Positions 44,353-52,074 of a DNA stretch of 64,000 nt are shown here, piece by piece. The stretch is taken from contig JAQXDW010000113.1 in the NCBI GenBank assembly GCA_029251165.1, forward strand, positions 112,442 through 176,441, given 5' to 3'. This stretch comes from Myxococcota bacterium. GTDB lineage: Bacteria; Myxococcota_A; UBA796. Below the pieces are notes generated by a model. The model searched no databases, was not told the origin of the DNA, and saw nothing but the letters and a program-made list of their open reading frames with translations. The number at the start of each line of letters is the position of its first letter. Position 1 is the stretch's first letter. Position numbers and translations under genes: made by a program.

Positions 44353-45459
44353 TTGTTCACGCTGCTTCTTGGCGGGCTGAGTCTCGCCGGTACGCTCCAG
44401 GTCGATGTCCTCGACGTCGGCCAGGGCGACTCTATTCTCATCCAGACTCCATCGGGCAAGTCGATCTTGATCGACGCTGGTACCGGCGGCACCGACGTTG
44501 CTCCGCTGCTTCGTGCACGCGGCGTGGAGCAGCTGTCGATGATGATCGCGACCCACCCGCACGCCGACCACATCGGGGGGCTGGATGAGGTGCTCATGGA
44601 GATCCCGGTTCGAAGCTACTTCGACAGCGGTCTCACCCACACCACCGCCTCATACACCAACCTCATGACCATCGTAGAGTCCAAGGCCGATGCAGAAGAG
44701 ACCCGATACTTCACGGCAGAGGCCGGCTTTCAGACAGAGCTGGAGGACGGTCTGACCCTGGAGTTCCTCGGTCCGCCCCTGCCCTCGCTGAGCGGCACCC
44801 GCTCAGACCTCAATTCGAACTCGGTCATCACCCGGCTCACCCACGGCTCGCAGTGCTTCTTGTTCACTGGAGATGCCGAGGAGCCCACCGAGGCGCTCCT
44901 CCTTCAGCGCGGCATCGAGCCCTGCAACGTGCTCAAGGTCGCCCACCACGGCTCCGCACACTCCACGACCGACCGCTGGCTCGCTGCCATTCAGCCAGAG
45001 ATCGCCCTCATCTCGGTCGGAGAGGGCAACCGCTACAAGCACCCTGCCCCAGATACCGTCGCGCGGCTCACCGCTGCCGGTGCCGACATCTACCGCACCG
45101 ACCTTCACGGCACGATTCACCTGGAGAGCGACGGTGAGACCGTCACCATCACGACCGAGCGCATCGCAGCAGATGTGGCTGACGGGGGCCTCAGCAGCCT
45201 CCCAGATGGGCACTCCATCACCGTCGAGGTCGCCCACACTCCTGCGGCTGCTCCGCCCGATCCGTCTGGGCTCATCAACATCAACAAGGCCAGCGCTGCG
45301 CAGCTCGATGAGCTCCCCGGCATTGGACCGAGCAAGGCGGCCGCGATCATCGACTACCGCTCCAAGATGGGTGCCTTCACCACCATCGAGCAGCTCGACA
45401 ACGTGCCGGGAATCGGCCCAGCGACCATGGCCAAGCTCCGCTCGCTCGTCACCCTCTGA
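44353..45459 (+). CDS. Secreted ComEC-type metallo-beta-lactamase with HhH tail
   Basis: 368 residues. A TTG start gives the signal peptide MFTLLLGGLSLAG. Residues ~14-270 are the MBL domain found at the end of the competence channel ComEC: DVGQGDSILIQ, the metal motif THPHADH (His68, His70, Asp72, His73), FLFTGDAEE and AHHGSAHST. The last ~60 residues are a ComEA-type double helix-hairpin-helix (LININKASAAQLDELPGIG). No membrane channel part. Nuclease action on DNA held by the HhH tail is inferred from ComEC. A DUF3006 gene follows after 6 bp. Confidence 0.88.
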   Translation: MFTLLLGGLSLAGTLQVDVLDVGQGDSILIQTPSGKSILIDAGTGGTDVAPLLRARGVEQLSMMIATHPHADHIGGLDEVLMEIPVRSYFDSGLTHTTASYTNLMTIVESKADAEETRYFTAEAGFQTELEDGLTLEFLGPPLPSLSGTRSDLNSNSVITRLTHGSQCFLFTGDAEEPTEALLLQRGIEPCNVLKVAHHGSAHSTTDRWLAAIQPEIALISVGEGNRYKHPAPDTVARLTAAGADIYRTDLHGTIHLESDGETVTITTERIAADVADGGLSSLPDGHSITVEVAHTPAAAPPDPSGLININKASAAQLDELPGIGPSKAAAIIDYRSKMGAFTTIEQLDNVPGIGPATMAKLRSLVTL

Positions 45460-45465
45460 GCCAGG

Positions 45466-45711
45466 ATGAACATGCCTGACAAGCCCGCCGTGTCGATCGA
45501 CCGCATCGAAGGCGATCGCGCAATCCTCGACTTCGCCGGAGAGCTCATCGAGATCCCGGCCGCTGCGCTGCCGGAGGGGGCTGCGGAGGGCAGCCGCCTC
45601 ACCCTCGACCTCGCCCCGGCAGAAGAGACCGACCGCGCCGAAGACGCGGCCGCTGCCCAGCAGACACGCCTCAAGACAAAGCGAACCAGCCTGGACGACT
45701 TTGAGTTTTGA
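45466..45711 (+). CDS. DUF3006-like small protein
   Basis: 81 residues. The N-terminal half (VSIDRIEGDRAILDFAGELIEIP, then LPEGAAEGSRLTLDL) matches DUF3006, a small beta-barrel family often encoded beside ComEC-like MBL proteins. The C-terminal half is acidic/Ala-rich and ends DDFEF. Without a signal peptide it would be cytosolic, unlike its neighbours. Coupled to the MBL gene by a 6-bp gap. Role unknown. Confidence 0.75.
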   Translation: MNMPDKPAVSIDRIEGDRAILDFAGELIEIPAAALPEGAAEGSRLTLDLAPAEETDRAEDAAAAQQTRLKTKRTSLDDFEF

Positions 45712-45815
45712 GGCTGAAAATCTCTGTCGGGACAGCAACTTGACACTCTGAGTGAATCTCTGTGCGCGAAACTCGTCCAGTAGAATCACTGCAACCCCCA
45801 CCAACAGGGATCCAT

Positions 45816-46358
45816 GTGCGTCGCTTTCTTCTCCTGATCTCCCTGCTCTGGATGATGACCTCCACCGCCTTTGCTGGGGTCAACATCAACACCGCCAGCC
45901 AGTCTCAGCTGGAGACGCTTCCCGGCATCGGGCCGAGCAAGGCTGCCGCCATCCTGGTGTACCGAGGCAGCAACGGGCCATTCACCACCGTCGAGCAGCT
46001 CGACAACGTGCCAGGAATCGGTCCGGCGACGATGGGCAACCTCCGCTCCCTTGTGGAGCTTGGCGAGGGCGATGCAGCCCCTGCTGAGGCCGTCTCCGCT
46101 GAGGTCGCCTCCGCTGAGGAGACCACCGCTCCAGCAGTCACCACGACTCCGACCGGGGGCAGCGACCGCCTCAACGTCAACACCGCCACCCAGAGCCAGC
46201 TGGAGGGTCTCCCCGGCATCGGTCCGAGCAAGGCTTCCGCGATCCTTCAGTACCGAACCGACAATGGCCCCTTCACGTCCTGCGCGGCCCTCGATGCCGT
46301 CAACGGCATCGGTCCTGCAACGGTCTCTGCCCTGAGCGATCGCTGCACGGTCGAGTGA
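45816..46358 (+). CDS. Exported double-HhH ComEA-like protein
   Basis: 180 residues. The GTG at 45816 has AGGGA six bases upstream and yields a good signal peptide (VRRFLLLISLLWMMTSTAFA). Two ComEA-type helix-hairpin-helix domains follow (VNINTASQSQLETLPGIG... and LNVNTATQSQLEGLPGIG...) joined by an Ala/Glu/Thr-rich linker. Each should grip the backbone of double-stranded DNA. The first domain is close to the HhH tail of the MBL protein upstream, so the units arose by duplication. A TAGAAT box at 45781-45786 may be a -10 element of its own promoter. DNA uptake, adhesion or processing is inference. Confidence 0.85.
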   Translation: MRRFLLLISLLWMMTSTAFAGVNINTASQSQLETLPGIGPSKAAAILVYRGSNGPFTTVEQLDNVPGIGPATMGNLRSLVELGEGDAAPAEAVSAEVASAEETTAPAVTTTPTGGSDRLNVNTATQSQLEGLPGIGPSKASAILQYRTDNGPFTSCAALDAVNGIGPATVSALSDRCTVE

Positions 46359-46377
46359 ACGGTGATAGCCGGTGACG

Positions 46378-47127
46378 ATGAGTGTCTGTGAAGAAACGCT
46401 GCGACAGGAGCTGGTGACCACCAGCCGGCGCCTCTGGAAGAGCGGCTGGGTCGCCAACCACGACGGCAACCTCTCCGCCCGCCTCGGCGACAACCTCCTC
46501 TGCACCCCGACCGCCGTCAGCAAGGGAGACGTCCGCCCCGAGTGGCTCATCGTGGTTGATCCCGATGGAGACGTCATTCAGGGCACGCGGCGGTCGTTCA
46601 GCGAGCTGAAGCTGCATCGGGCCGCCTACAATGCCCGACCGGACATCGGGGTGGTCATCCACGCCCACCCCCCCTCCGCGACCGCCTTCGCCGTCTCTGG
46701 CGCGGACCTCGGACACCCATTCATGGCCGAGCCTGTGGTCACCCTCGGCCCGGTCATTCCGCGCATCCCGCTCATGCTGCCCGGCGATCCCGATCTTCCG
46801 ATGGCCATCGAGCGTGGGCTGGAGCAGGCGGACGTGCTCATCCTTGAGGGCCACGGCGTCCTCGCGGTCGGCGGCAGCTTCGAGCAGGCAGTCTTGCGCC
46901 TGGAGCTGCTGGAGCACCTCGCGAAGATCGCCCTGGCCGCAAGAACGCTGGGCGGGACGAAGCCGCTGCCTGAAGCGCTCGTCGGAACGCTCGCGGCAAA
47001 GGGACGCCCGAGGTCGATGCCCGACCACACCCCGAGCGATGCTGCAGCGTACTCAGCGCCCTCCGCCAGCACAGAGCGCCCAGACCTCAGCTCCCTGGTC
47101 GCAGACGCACTGCAGCGCCTTCGCTGA
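46378..47127 (+). CDS. Class II aldolase with C-terminal encapsulation-like tail
   Basis: 249 residues. FucA/AraD-type class II aldolase: DGNLSARLGDNLLCTPTAVSKG, catalytic Glu76 (SELKLH), zinc ligands His95 and His97 (HAHPP) and the late His in LEGHGV. It should split a phosphorylated sugar to dihydroxyacetone phosphate and an aldehyde. After the normal end (~205) it has a ~30-residue Pro/Ser/Ala linker and a short amphipathic helix (PDLSSLVADALQRLR), the form of an encapsulation peptide. It is convergent with the microcompartment operon, so cargo of that shell is likely. A GTG at 46372 is an alternative start. Confidence 0.88.
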   Translation: MSVCEETLRQELVTTSRRLWKSGWVANHDGNLSARLGDNLLCTPTAVSKGDVRPEWLIVVDPDGDVIQGTRRSFSELKLHRAAYNARPDIGVVIHAHPPSATAFAVSGADLGHPFMAEPVVTLGPVIPRIPLMLPGDPDLPMAIERGLEQADVLILEGHGVLAVGGSFEQAVLRLELLEHLAKIALAARTLGGTKPLPEALVGTLAAKGRPRSMPDHTPSDAAAYSAPSASTERPDLSSLVADALQRLR

Positions 47128-47233
47128 AGCCTTCTCAGCAGCGCACACCCATCGGGCAGTGCATCCCTGCATTGTGCAGGCGCCGCCCGTGTAAGCATCG
47201 GGACAACAGCAGCCGCTCCGATCGTGTGAGCGC

Positions 47234-47503
47234 TTATACGTCGACGGTGTCGACGACTCCGACGATCACAGAGTGCAGGGGATCTGCTCCTGCGCGGAGA
47301 ATCTGGCGTGCGGTGTTCCCTTCTCGGGCAACAAGCACGAGGTCTCCAGGACCGGCCTGGACCGCATCAACGGCGAGGAACTCAGTCTTCGTCGGGGTGT
47401 GGGTGTCGGTCTTCACCGGCTGGACAACCATCACCGCCTTGCCGTCGTAGGCGGGGTGCTGGATGCTGGAGACGGCGTTGCCGATGACGCGACAGAGGAT
47501 CAC
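47234..47503 (-). CDS. BMC-P (EutN/CcmL) shell vertex protein 1
   Basis: 89 residues, complete EutN/CcmL fold: ILCRVIGNAVSSIQHPAYDG, MVVQPVKT and AVDAVQAGPGDLVLVAREGNTARQIL, ending VVDTVDV. These pentamers cap the twelve vertices of a microcompartment shell. It is the last gene of the leftward shell operon, with a 4-bp overlap (ATGA) with the second BMC-P gene. From memory it resembles one of the three H. ochraceum pentamers. Confidence 0.92.
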   Translation of the reverse strand: MILCRVIGNAVSSIQHPAYDGKAVMVVQPVKTDTHTPTKTEFLAVDAVQAGPGDLVLVAREGNTARQILRAGADPLHSVIVGVVDTVDV

Positions 47504-47781
47504 AGGTACCTCTCTGGATCCGACCAGGCGTGGTCGACGATGCTGGTGACGGCACAGTCGACGGGGGTGTAGGTCTCCGGGAGCGACAGGGCAGCCTCCC
47601 GACCCGCAACCCAGGAGACCAGGTCTCCGGGACCAGACTGCAGGGCATCCGCCGCGATCATCGGATCGGCAGTGGGGGTGTCCTGAGAATCAACCGGCTG
47701 AATGACCATCAGACGAACGCCGACGAGCGCCTCGTTCTTGACGGTGGCCACGACCCGGCCGATGACGCGTGCGAGCTCCAT
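47500..47781 (-). CDS. BMC-P (EutN/CcmL) shell vertex protein 2
   Basis: 93 residues from the ATG at 47781 with AGGA six bases upstream. EutN/CcmL pattern: ELARVIGRVVATVKNEALVG, MVIQPVDS, DALQSGPGDLVSWVAGREAAL and a C-terminal VDCAVTSIVDHAW. The GREAALSL...VPVD-like segment is especially like H. ochraceum Hoch_5814 as I recall it. Three different pentamer genes in one locus suggest mixed or specialised vertices. Confidence 0.92.
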   Translation of the reverse strand: MELARVIGRVVATVKNEALVGVRLMVIQPVDSQDTPTADPMIAADALQSGPGDLVSWVAGREAALSLPETYTPVDCAVTSIVDHAWSDPERYL

Positions 47782-47789
47782 GGTGGATC

Positions 47790-48374
47790 CTAAGCCTGTG
47801 GGAGATGGAAGGGCGCCGGACGGAGCAGCCATGCGACCATCTCGGCATGTGGTCGCGCGATGCGCTCGGTGCGGTGGCAGGCATCACCGAGGATGTTCTC
47901 GGCGGCCTCGATGGAGGCCTCGACATCGTGCTGGGCGCCGTAGACGATGAAGTAGGCGCGGCCACCGAGCCCCCCGGTCAGCCGGAGTCCGGCGAGGGTG
48001 ACGTTGGCGTCCTTGATGGCGCGGTCGGCGGCGTGGAGGGTAACCGGAATGGCCTTGCCCTCGATGACCCCGAGGCAGTCCAGCTCGTCGGCCGACAGCC
48101 GAGCGACGTGGCCCCGCAGCCCAGCCAGCAGAGCGGGATGGGCATCGGCCAGCAGCATCGCGCCGACGACCTCATCGTCGCCGATGAGCAGCGCCTCAGC
48201 GTGTGCCTCCTCGACCTCACCGACGCCACCAGCGATGAGCACCAGGAACTTCCCAGGCTCGACGAGGTTGGCCTCGAGGACCTCGACCGGTGCCTTCTTG
48301 ACGAGGGCATCCAGCGCACGCAGCCCGCGCGCGAGCGAGGCAAACGCAATCAGGGAGAGGGCCTCAGTGCTCAC
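47790..48374 (-). CDS. BMC-T trimeric shell protein (single-layer type)
   Basis: 194 residues, two BMC domains in tandem, GTG start. First: ALSLIAFASLARGLRALDAL, VEVLEANLVEPGKFLVLIAGG. Second: VIEGKAIPVTLHAADRAIKDAN and LTGGLGGRAYFIVYG. The sequence is far from canonical BMC proteins and is closest, from memory, to the BMC-T1 protein of H. ochraceum (Hoch_5812). It would form pseudohexameric tiles in the shell facets. It starts directly after the aldehyde dehydrogenase stop and is followed after 8 bp by a pentamer gene. Confidence 0.82.
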   Translation of the reverse strand: MSTEALSLIAFASLARGLRALDALVKKAPVEVLEANLVEPGKFLVLIAGGVGEVEEAHAEALLIGDDEVVGAMLLADAHPALLAGLRGHVARLSADELDCLGVIEGKAIPVTLHAADRAIKDANVTLAGLRLTGGLGGRAYFIVYGAQHDVEASIEAAENILGDACHRTERIARPHAEMVAWLLRPAPFHLPQA

Positions 48375-49781
48375 TCACACGATCCGGAAGTAGCCGGCGA
48401 GGGTGCAGCGACGCTCGCGGGTGAAGGTTCGGGCAGTGGTGAGACCGTCGCCGGTTGGGCTGGCGATGGTGAAGCTGGTGTAGCCCTCACCGCCGAGGCC
48501 GAGACCGGCGAAGTTCGAGGCGTTCTTGATGAAGATCGAGCAGTCAACCGCGCGCGCCATGCGGTGCAGGGAGTCGATGTTGCGGGAATACATGCTGGCG
48601 GTGTGGCGGTAGCCATGCTCAGCCTCGACAGCGAGGTCGATGGCCTGATGGACATCCTTGCACCGCACAAACCCGATGACCGGCATCAGCTTCTCGAGCT
48701 GAATGAACGGGTGCTCGAAGGGAACCTCGCAGATGATGAGCCGGGGATCGCCCTTGAAGGGGATGTCCAGCTGCTCCAGCATCAGCGAGGGGCTCTTGCC
48801 GACCCATGCGCGGTTGATGTGCTCGCGATCCGGAGTGAGGATCAGCTTCTCGAGGCGGCGGATCTGGTGGTTCCGCAGTCGAACAGCACCAAGATCCTCC
48901 ATGCGCTTCATCAGCTTGTCGAAGATCTTGTCGACCGCGAGGACCTCTTTCTCATCAGTGCAGATGATGTTGTTGTCCAACGAAGCGCCCGCGTAGATGC
49001 CGCGCGCGGCCAGATCGAGGTCGGCGCTCTCATCAACGACAACGGGGGGGTTTCCCGGACCGGCCGCGACACACTTCTTGCCGCTGCTCATCGCCGCCCG
49101 GACTACAGCACCGCCGCCGGTGACGACGACGAGGTTCGTGCGCTTGTGGCGCATCACAGCGTTGGCGGAGGCGATGGTTGGCGTCTCCACGCAGGTCATC
49201 AGGTTCTCAGGCCCGCCGACCTCCATCACCGCCCGGTTGATCAGGTCGATGACGTAGGCGGAGGTCTCCTTGGCGGCAGGATGGGTGTTGAACACCACTG
49301 CGTTGCCGCCGGCGACCATGCCGATGCCGTTGTTGATGATGGTCTCGGTGGGGTTGGTGCAGGGCGTGATCGAGCCGATCACCCCAAACGGCGCCCGCTC
49401 CAGGAGCGTGAGGCCGCTGTCTCCGGTCCAGGCCGTGGGCTGAAGGATCTCCACACCCGGAGTCTTGTGGACAACCAGGAGGTTTTTCTTGATCTTGCAG
49501 CCGACCCGTCCGAGTCCGGTCTCATCGACCGCGAGCTTCGCGAGGGTGTGGACATCCTCCGCGCACCGACGGCGGATGTTGGCGATGATCTCGCGGCGCT
49601 TCTCCACTGGGATCTCGACGAGAACCTCGTGGGCATGACGCGCAGCATCCATCGCGCCGTCGACGGTCTTAAAGACCCCCTTCGGCTTTGCTGGACGGTC
49701 ATGAACCCGAGCGGGGAGTTCACCCTGCTGGATCTGACCGAGCACACGCTCAACAATCTGGCTGATCTGGTCCCGCTTCAT
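48375..49781 (-). CDS. CoA-acylating aldehyde dehydrogenase of the microcompartment (PduP/EutE type)
   Basis: 468 residues from the ATG at 49781, which begins at an amphipathic helix (MKRDQISQIVERVLGQI) of the kind that targets PduP into shells. A start at 49826 would add 15 residues. The catalytic Cys274 lies in DNNIICTDEKEV; PFGVIGSITPCTNPTET and GNPPVVVDESADLD are also typical. It oxidises an aldehyde with CoA and NAD+ to acyl-CoA and is the signature core enzyme of catabolic microcompartments. Lies between a pentamer gene and BMC-T1. No phosphotransacylase or alcohol dehydrogenase is nearby. Confidence 0.93.
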   Translation of the reverse strand: MKRDQISQIVERVLGQIQQGELPARVHDRPAKPKGVFKTVDGAMDAARHAHEVLVEIPVEKRREIIANIRRRCAEDVHTLAKLAVDETGLGRVGCKIKKNLLVVHKTPGVEILQPTAWTGDSGLTLLERAPFGVIGSITPCTNPTETIINNGIGMVAGGNAVVFNTHPAAKETSAYVIDLINRAVMEVGGPENLMTCVETPTIASANAVMRHKRTNLVVVTGGGAVVRAAMSSGKKCVAAGPGNPPVVVDESADLDLAARGIYAGASLDNNIICTDEKEVLAVDKIFDKLMKRMEDLGAVRLRNHQIRRLEKLILTPDREHINRAWVGKSPSLMLEQLDIPFKGDPRLIICEVPFEHPFIQLEKLMPVIGFVRCKDVHQAIDLAVEAEHGYRHTASMYSRNIDSLHRMARAVDCSIFIKNASNFAGLGLGGEGYTSFTIASPTGDGLTTARTFTRERRCTLAGYFRIV

Positions 49782-49880
49782 GACTCGCGCACCACCACGC
49801 CGCTTGGATTGCTCCAGAGTCGGCATTGTTTCAGAGGGGGGGCCACCACCAGACAGGCATGCCTGGCGGCGAGTGAGGAC

Positions 49881-50207
49881 TTACTCCTCAGCGGGTCGAC
49901 CTGGTTCTCCGGTGTCCGTCGCCTTGTTGTAGACCAGCTCACCGTGGACATCCATCTGATCGACGATCGCCATCACGACGGCATCGACCGGACGTCCGTC
50001 GGTCATGTTGGTCTGACGAGCAGCGCTGCCAGAGGAATAGAGGACAACCTCGCCGAGCCCGGAGCCTACGCTATCCACTGCAACCACGAAGGAGTCCTTC
50101 TCGGTAATGGAGAGGGATAGGTCACGGACAACGTACAGCTTCAGGCTCTCGATCTTCTCGTCCTTTCGGGTAGAGACGACCGTCCCGACGATCCGACCGA
50201 GCTTCAT
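49881..50207 (-). CDS. BMC-P (EutN/CcmL) shell vertex protein 3
   Basis: 108 residues. KLGRIVGTVVSTRKDEKIES, LYVVRDL, VDSVGSGLGEVVLYSSGSAAR and a C-terminal VVMAIVDQMDVHG give a clear EutN/CcmL pentamer. It has ~14 extra polar residues at the C terminus (ATDTGEPGRPAEE), absent from the other two. It lies 6 bp after the BMC-H stop and before the dehydrogenase. Confidence 0.93.
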   Translation of the reverse strand: MKLGRIVGTVVSTRKDEKIESLKLYVVRDLSLSITEKDSFVVAVDSVGSGLGEVVLYSSGSAARQTNMTDGRPVDAVVMAIVDQMDVHGELVYNKATDTGEPGRPAEE

Positions 50208-50213
50208 GGGTGC

Positions 50214-50504
50214 CTACTTCTGCTCAGGGGTGCGGCCCAGGGGGAGGACCATGTCGATGTTGTCGTGCGGCCGGGGGATGACGTGGACGCTGACAAGCTC
50301 GCCGATGCGCTGCGCCTGTCGGGCACCAGCCTCGGTGGCAGCCTTGACCGCAGCGACATCGCCGCGGACGATGGCGGTGACGTAGCCGCCGCCGATCTTC
50401 TCGTAGCCGACGAGCTCGACCCGGGCGGCCTTGACCATCGCATCGGAAGCTTCGACCATACCGACGAAGCCCTTGGTTTCAATCATGCCGAGTGCTTCAG
50501 CCAT
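50214..50504 (-). CDS. BMC-H hexameric shell protein
   Basis: 96 residues, a canonical single-domain BMC-H: EALGMIETKGFVGMVEASDA, VGYEKIGGGYVTAIVRGD with the pore loop IGGG, and a C-terminal VIPRPHDNIDMVLP. Hexamers tile the shell facets. From memory it is almost the same as Hoch_5815 of Haliangium ochraceum over most of its length, the strongest single taxonomic hint in the window. Second gene of the shell operon, 39 bp after BMC-T2. Confidence 0.97.
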   Translation of the reverse strand: MAEALGMIETKGFVGMVEASDAMVKAARVELVGYEKIGGGYVTAIVRGDVAAVKAATEAGARQAQRIGELVSVHVIPRPHDNIDMVLPLGRTPEQK

Positions 50505-50543
50505 GACAAATCTCCAGTAGGAGTGAGAGTGTGAGGGGTAGGA

Positions 50544-51158
50544 TTACGAGTTTGCCAGAGCTTGAATCGCAGCGATTGCTGCTTCCCGCGCGCTGTCGAT
50601 CTCGCTCTCGGTTCCCGCCATCCAGAGCCGACCGAACGCACCGAACGGACGGAGGTTGACGAGGTTTACATTTGCGGCCTTCTCTGCTTCGTTTGCCGCA
50701 GCAACGACCCACGCAGCAGGCTCGGTCTCAAGGATGAATAAGCTCTGACCGGGGATCAGGAGCATGCCCTGACGATTCCGGTTGATGAGCTGAGCCTGGT
50801 AGGCCTCCACAGAGCGAATGACCTGATCGGAGACCACGCGGGGCTTGAGCCCGTCGGACAGAGAGAGGTTCAGATACTCGAGGATTGAATCCCCGGCGCT
50901 GGTGACCTCGCCCTTGTCATCGTGGTGAATCTCGAGGAGACCAAAAGCACGCTCGACGACCTGAACTGCCGGCGCGACACGGGTGGCCTTGAGGGCCACG
51001 TCGGTCACGCGGTTGATGATCATGCCGGGAGCGGTCTCGACGAAGAGGGAGGCCTGTCCGGCCAGCGGAAGGAAGCCACGGCACGTCGTTCCGATGAATG
51101 CTGCAAGCTGTGGCTGCAGGCTGTCGAGGAAGACGTACCCTCGAAGGGTGACGGCCAA
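50544..51158 (-). CDS. BMC-T trimeric shell protein (double-layer type)
   Basis: 204 residues, tandem BMC domains, TTG start with GAGGTG upstream. VTLRGYVFLDSLQPQLAAFI, GFLPLAGQASLFVETAPG, then ILETEPAAWVVAAANEAEKA and FGAFGRLWMAGTESEID. Pattern and length fit the stacking BMC-T proteins of H. ochraceum (Hoch_5816/3341 type, from memory), which form two stacked trimers with gated pores and let larger molecules through. First gene of the shell operon. Confidence 0.92.
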   Translation of the reverse strand: MAVTLRGYVFLDSLQPQLAAFIGTTCRGFLPLAGQASLFVETAPGMIINRVTDVALKATRVAPAVQVVERAFGLLEIHHDDKGEVTSAGDSILEYLNLSLSDGLKPRVVSDQVIRSVEAYQAQLINRNRQGMLLIPGQSLFILETEPAAWVVAAANEAEKAANVNLVNLRPFGAFGRLWMAGTESEIDSAREAAIAAIQALANS

Positions 51159-51213
51159 GGGGGCACCTCATTGGAGGTTGAGGGGTGTGACTGGTACCTT
51201 CGCTCCATGTCCC

Positions 51214-51233
51214 TGTCAAGCCTCCTCTTGACA
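51214..51233. promoter_or_regulatory. Palindrome TGTCAAG-N6-CTTGACA between divergent BMC operon and lipoprotein gene
   Basis: Perfect 7-bp arms, 20 bp in all. Each arm contains a TTGACA, so it forms back-to-back -35 elements. Rightward, TTGACA at 51228-51233 is followed after 18 bp by a weak TATCCC. Leftward, TTGACA is followed after 17 bp by TACCAG. The site may be a shared promoter core or an operator that controls the microcompartment operon. Confidence 0.5.
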
Positions 51234-51282
51234 CCTTTGCCCCGACTCCGGTATCCCCAGCGTCAGCAGGAAAGAGGACAAG

Positions 51283-52074
51283 ATGAAGCGACTCTTCACA
51301 GCACTGATCCCCCTGATGCTCCTCAGCGGTTGCCCGGAGTCATCCGATCCCGTGTCGGATGCCCCTGGTGGAGAAGAGGGTGGAAGCCCAGATAATGGAG
51401 GCGACGGACCCACGCCGTTCTCCAACCCTAACGATGCACGGTTCTCCGTCGCTCCTGGAACCGGCGTCATGCTGTCCGGTACGTTTGACTACACCAGCGA
51501 GTCGCCAGGAAGCTACCGAATCGACATCCAGAAGCGGGAGACGCCCAACAGCCCTCCCATGCTGGTGCATGCCATCGAGCTGGACGCGCCGGGCCCCTGG
51601 TCACTTGAGGTTCCCACGGACTACGGGCCGATCTACCTGACCGGCTTCGTCGATCTCAAGGGAGACGGCCCCAGCCCTGACGACCCGATCGGGCGCACAG
51701 CAGAGCCAATTGTCATCGGCAGCGCGCCGATCGAGAACATCACGCTGACGGTCGCGCTGGGCAACAACGCCGGGCTCTCAGCCCCGCCGCAGCCTGGAGA
51801 CAACAAGCCCGGCACCGGTGCGCCGGGTGAGGCTGCGCCGGAGGGTGCGCCGGGTGGCGCGCCCGTGCCAGAGGGTGAGCCTGGAGGCGGAGAGCCTGAA
51901 GGCGGAGAGCCTGGAGGCGGAGAGCCTGGAGGCGGAGAGCCGGCTCCTGCGGGTGCTCCAGGTGGAGATCCGGCTGGTGGCACACCAGATGCCCCGCCAG
52001 CAGATGCCCCGCCGGCGGATACGCCAACCGAGGAGCCGGTCCAGACCAACGACGGCCCCCCCGCTGACGGCTGA
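51283..52074 (+). CDS. Lipoprotein with Gly/Glu/Pro-rich tail
   Basis: 263 residues. Lipoprotein signal MKRLFTALIPLMLLSGC, with normal basic N terminus. Residues ~55-165 are a beta-sandwich (GVMLSGTFDYTSESPGSYRI, WSLEVPTDYGPIYLTGFVD). The last ~95 residues are low-complexity, built from PGGGEPEGGEP-type repeats and PPADAPPADTP, probably a wall- or surface-spanning spacer. No enzyme motif. Followed with a TGATG overlap by the glycosyltransferase gene, so cotranscribed with it. Confidence 0.7.
   Translation: MKRLFTALIPLMLLSGCPESSDPVSDAPGGEEGGSPDNGGDGPTPFSNPNDARFSVAPGTGVMLSGTFDYTSESPGSYRIDIQKRETPNSPPMLVHAIELDAPGPWSLEVPTDYGPIYLTGFVDLKGDGPSPDDPIGRTAEPIVIGSAPIENITLTVALGNNAGLSAPPQPGDNKPGTGAPGEAAPEGAPGGAPVPEGEPGGGEPEGGEPGGGEPGGGEPAPAGAPGGDPAGGTPDAPPADAPPADTPTEEPVQTNDGPPADG

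Noticed and set aside
47166..47180. Hairpin CCTGCA/TGCAGG between the aldolase and the last BMC-P gene
   Set aside because: Six-base stem with no T-run; too weak to call a terminator although the position would fit.
47769..50120. A 783-codon open frame on the plus strand across the microcompartment operon
   Set aside because: It is the mirror of BMC-T1, aldehyde dehydrogenase and BMC-P genes on the other strand; its product has no family features and GC-rich DNA favours such frames.
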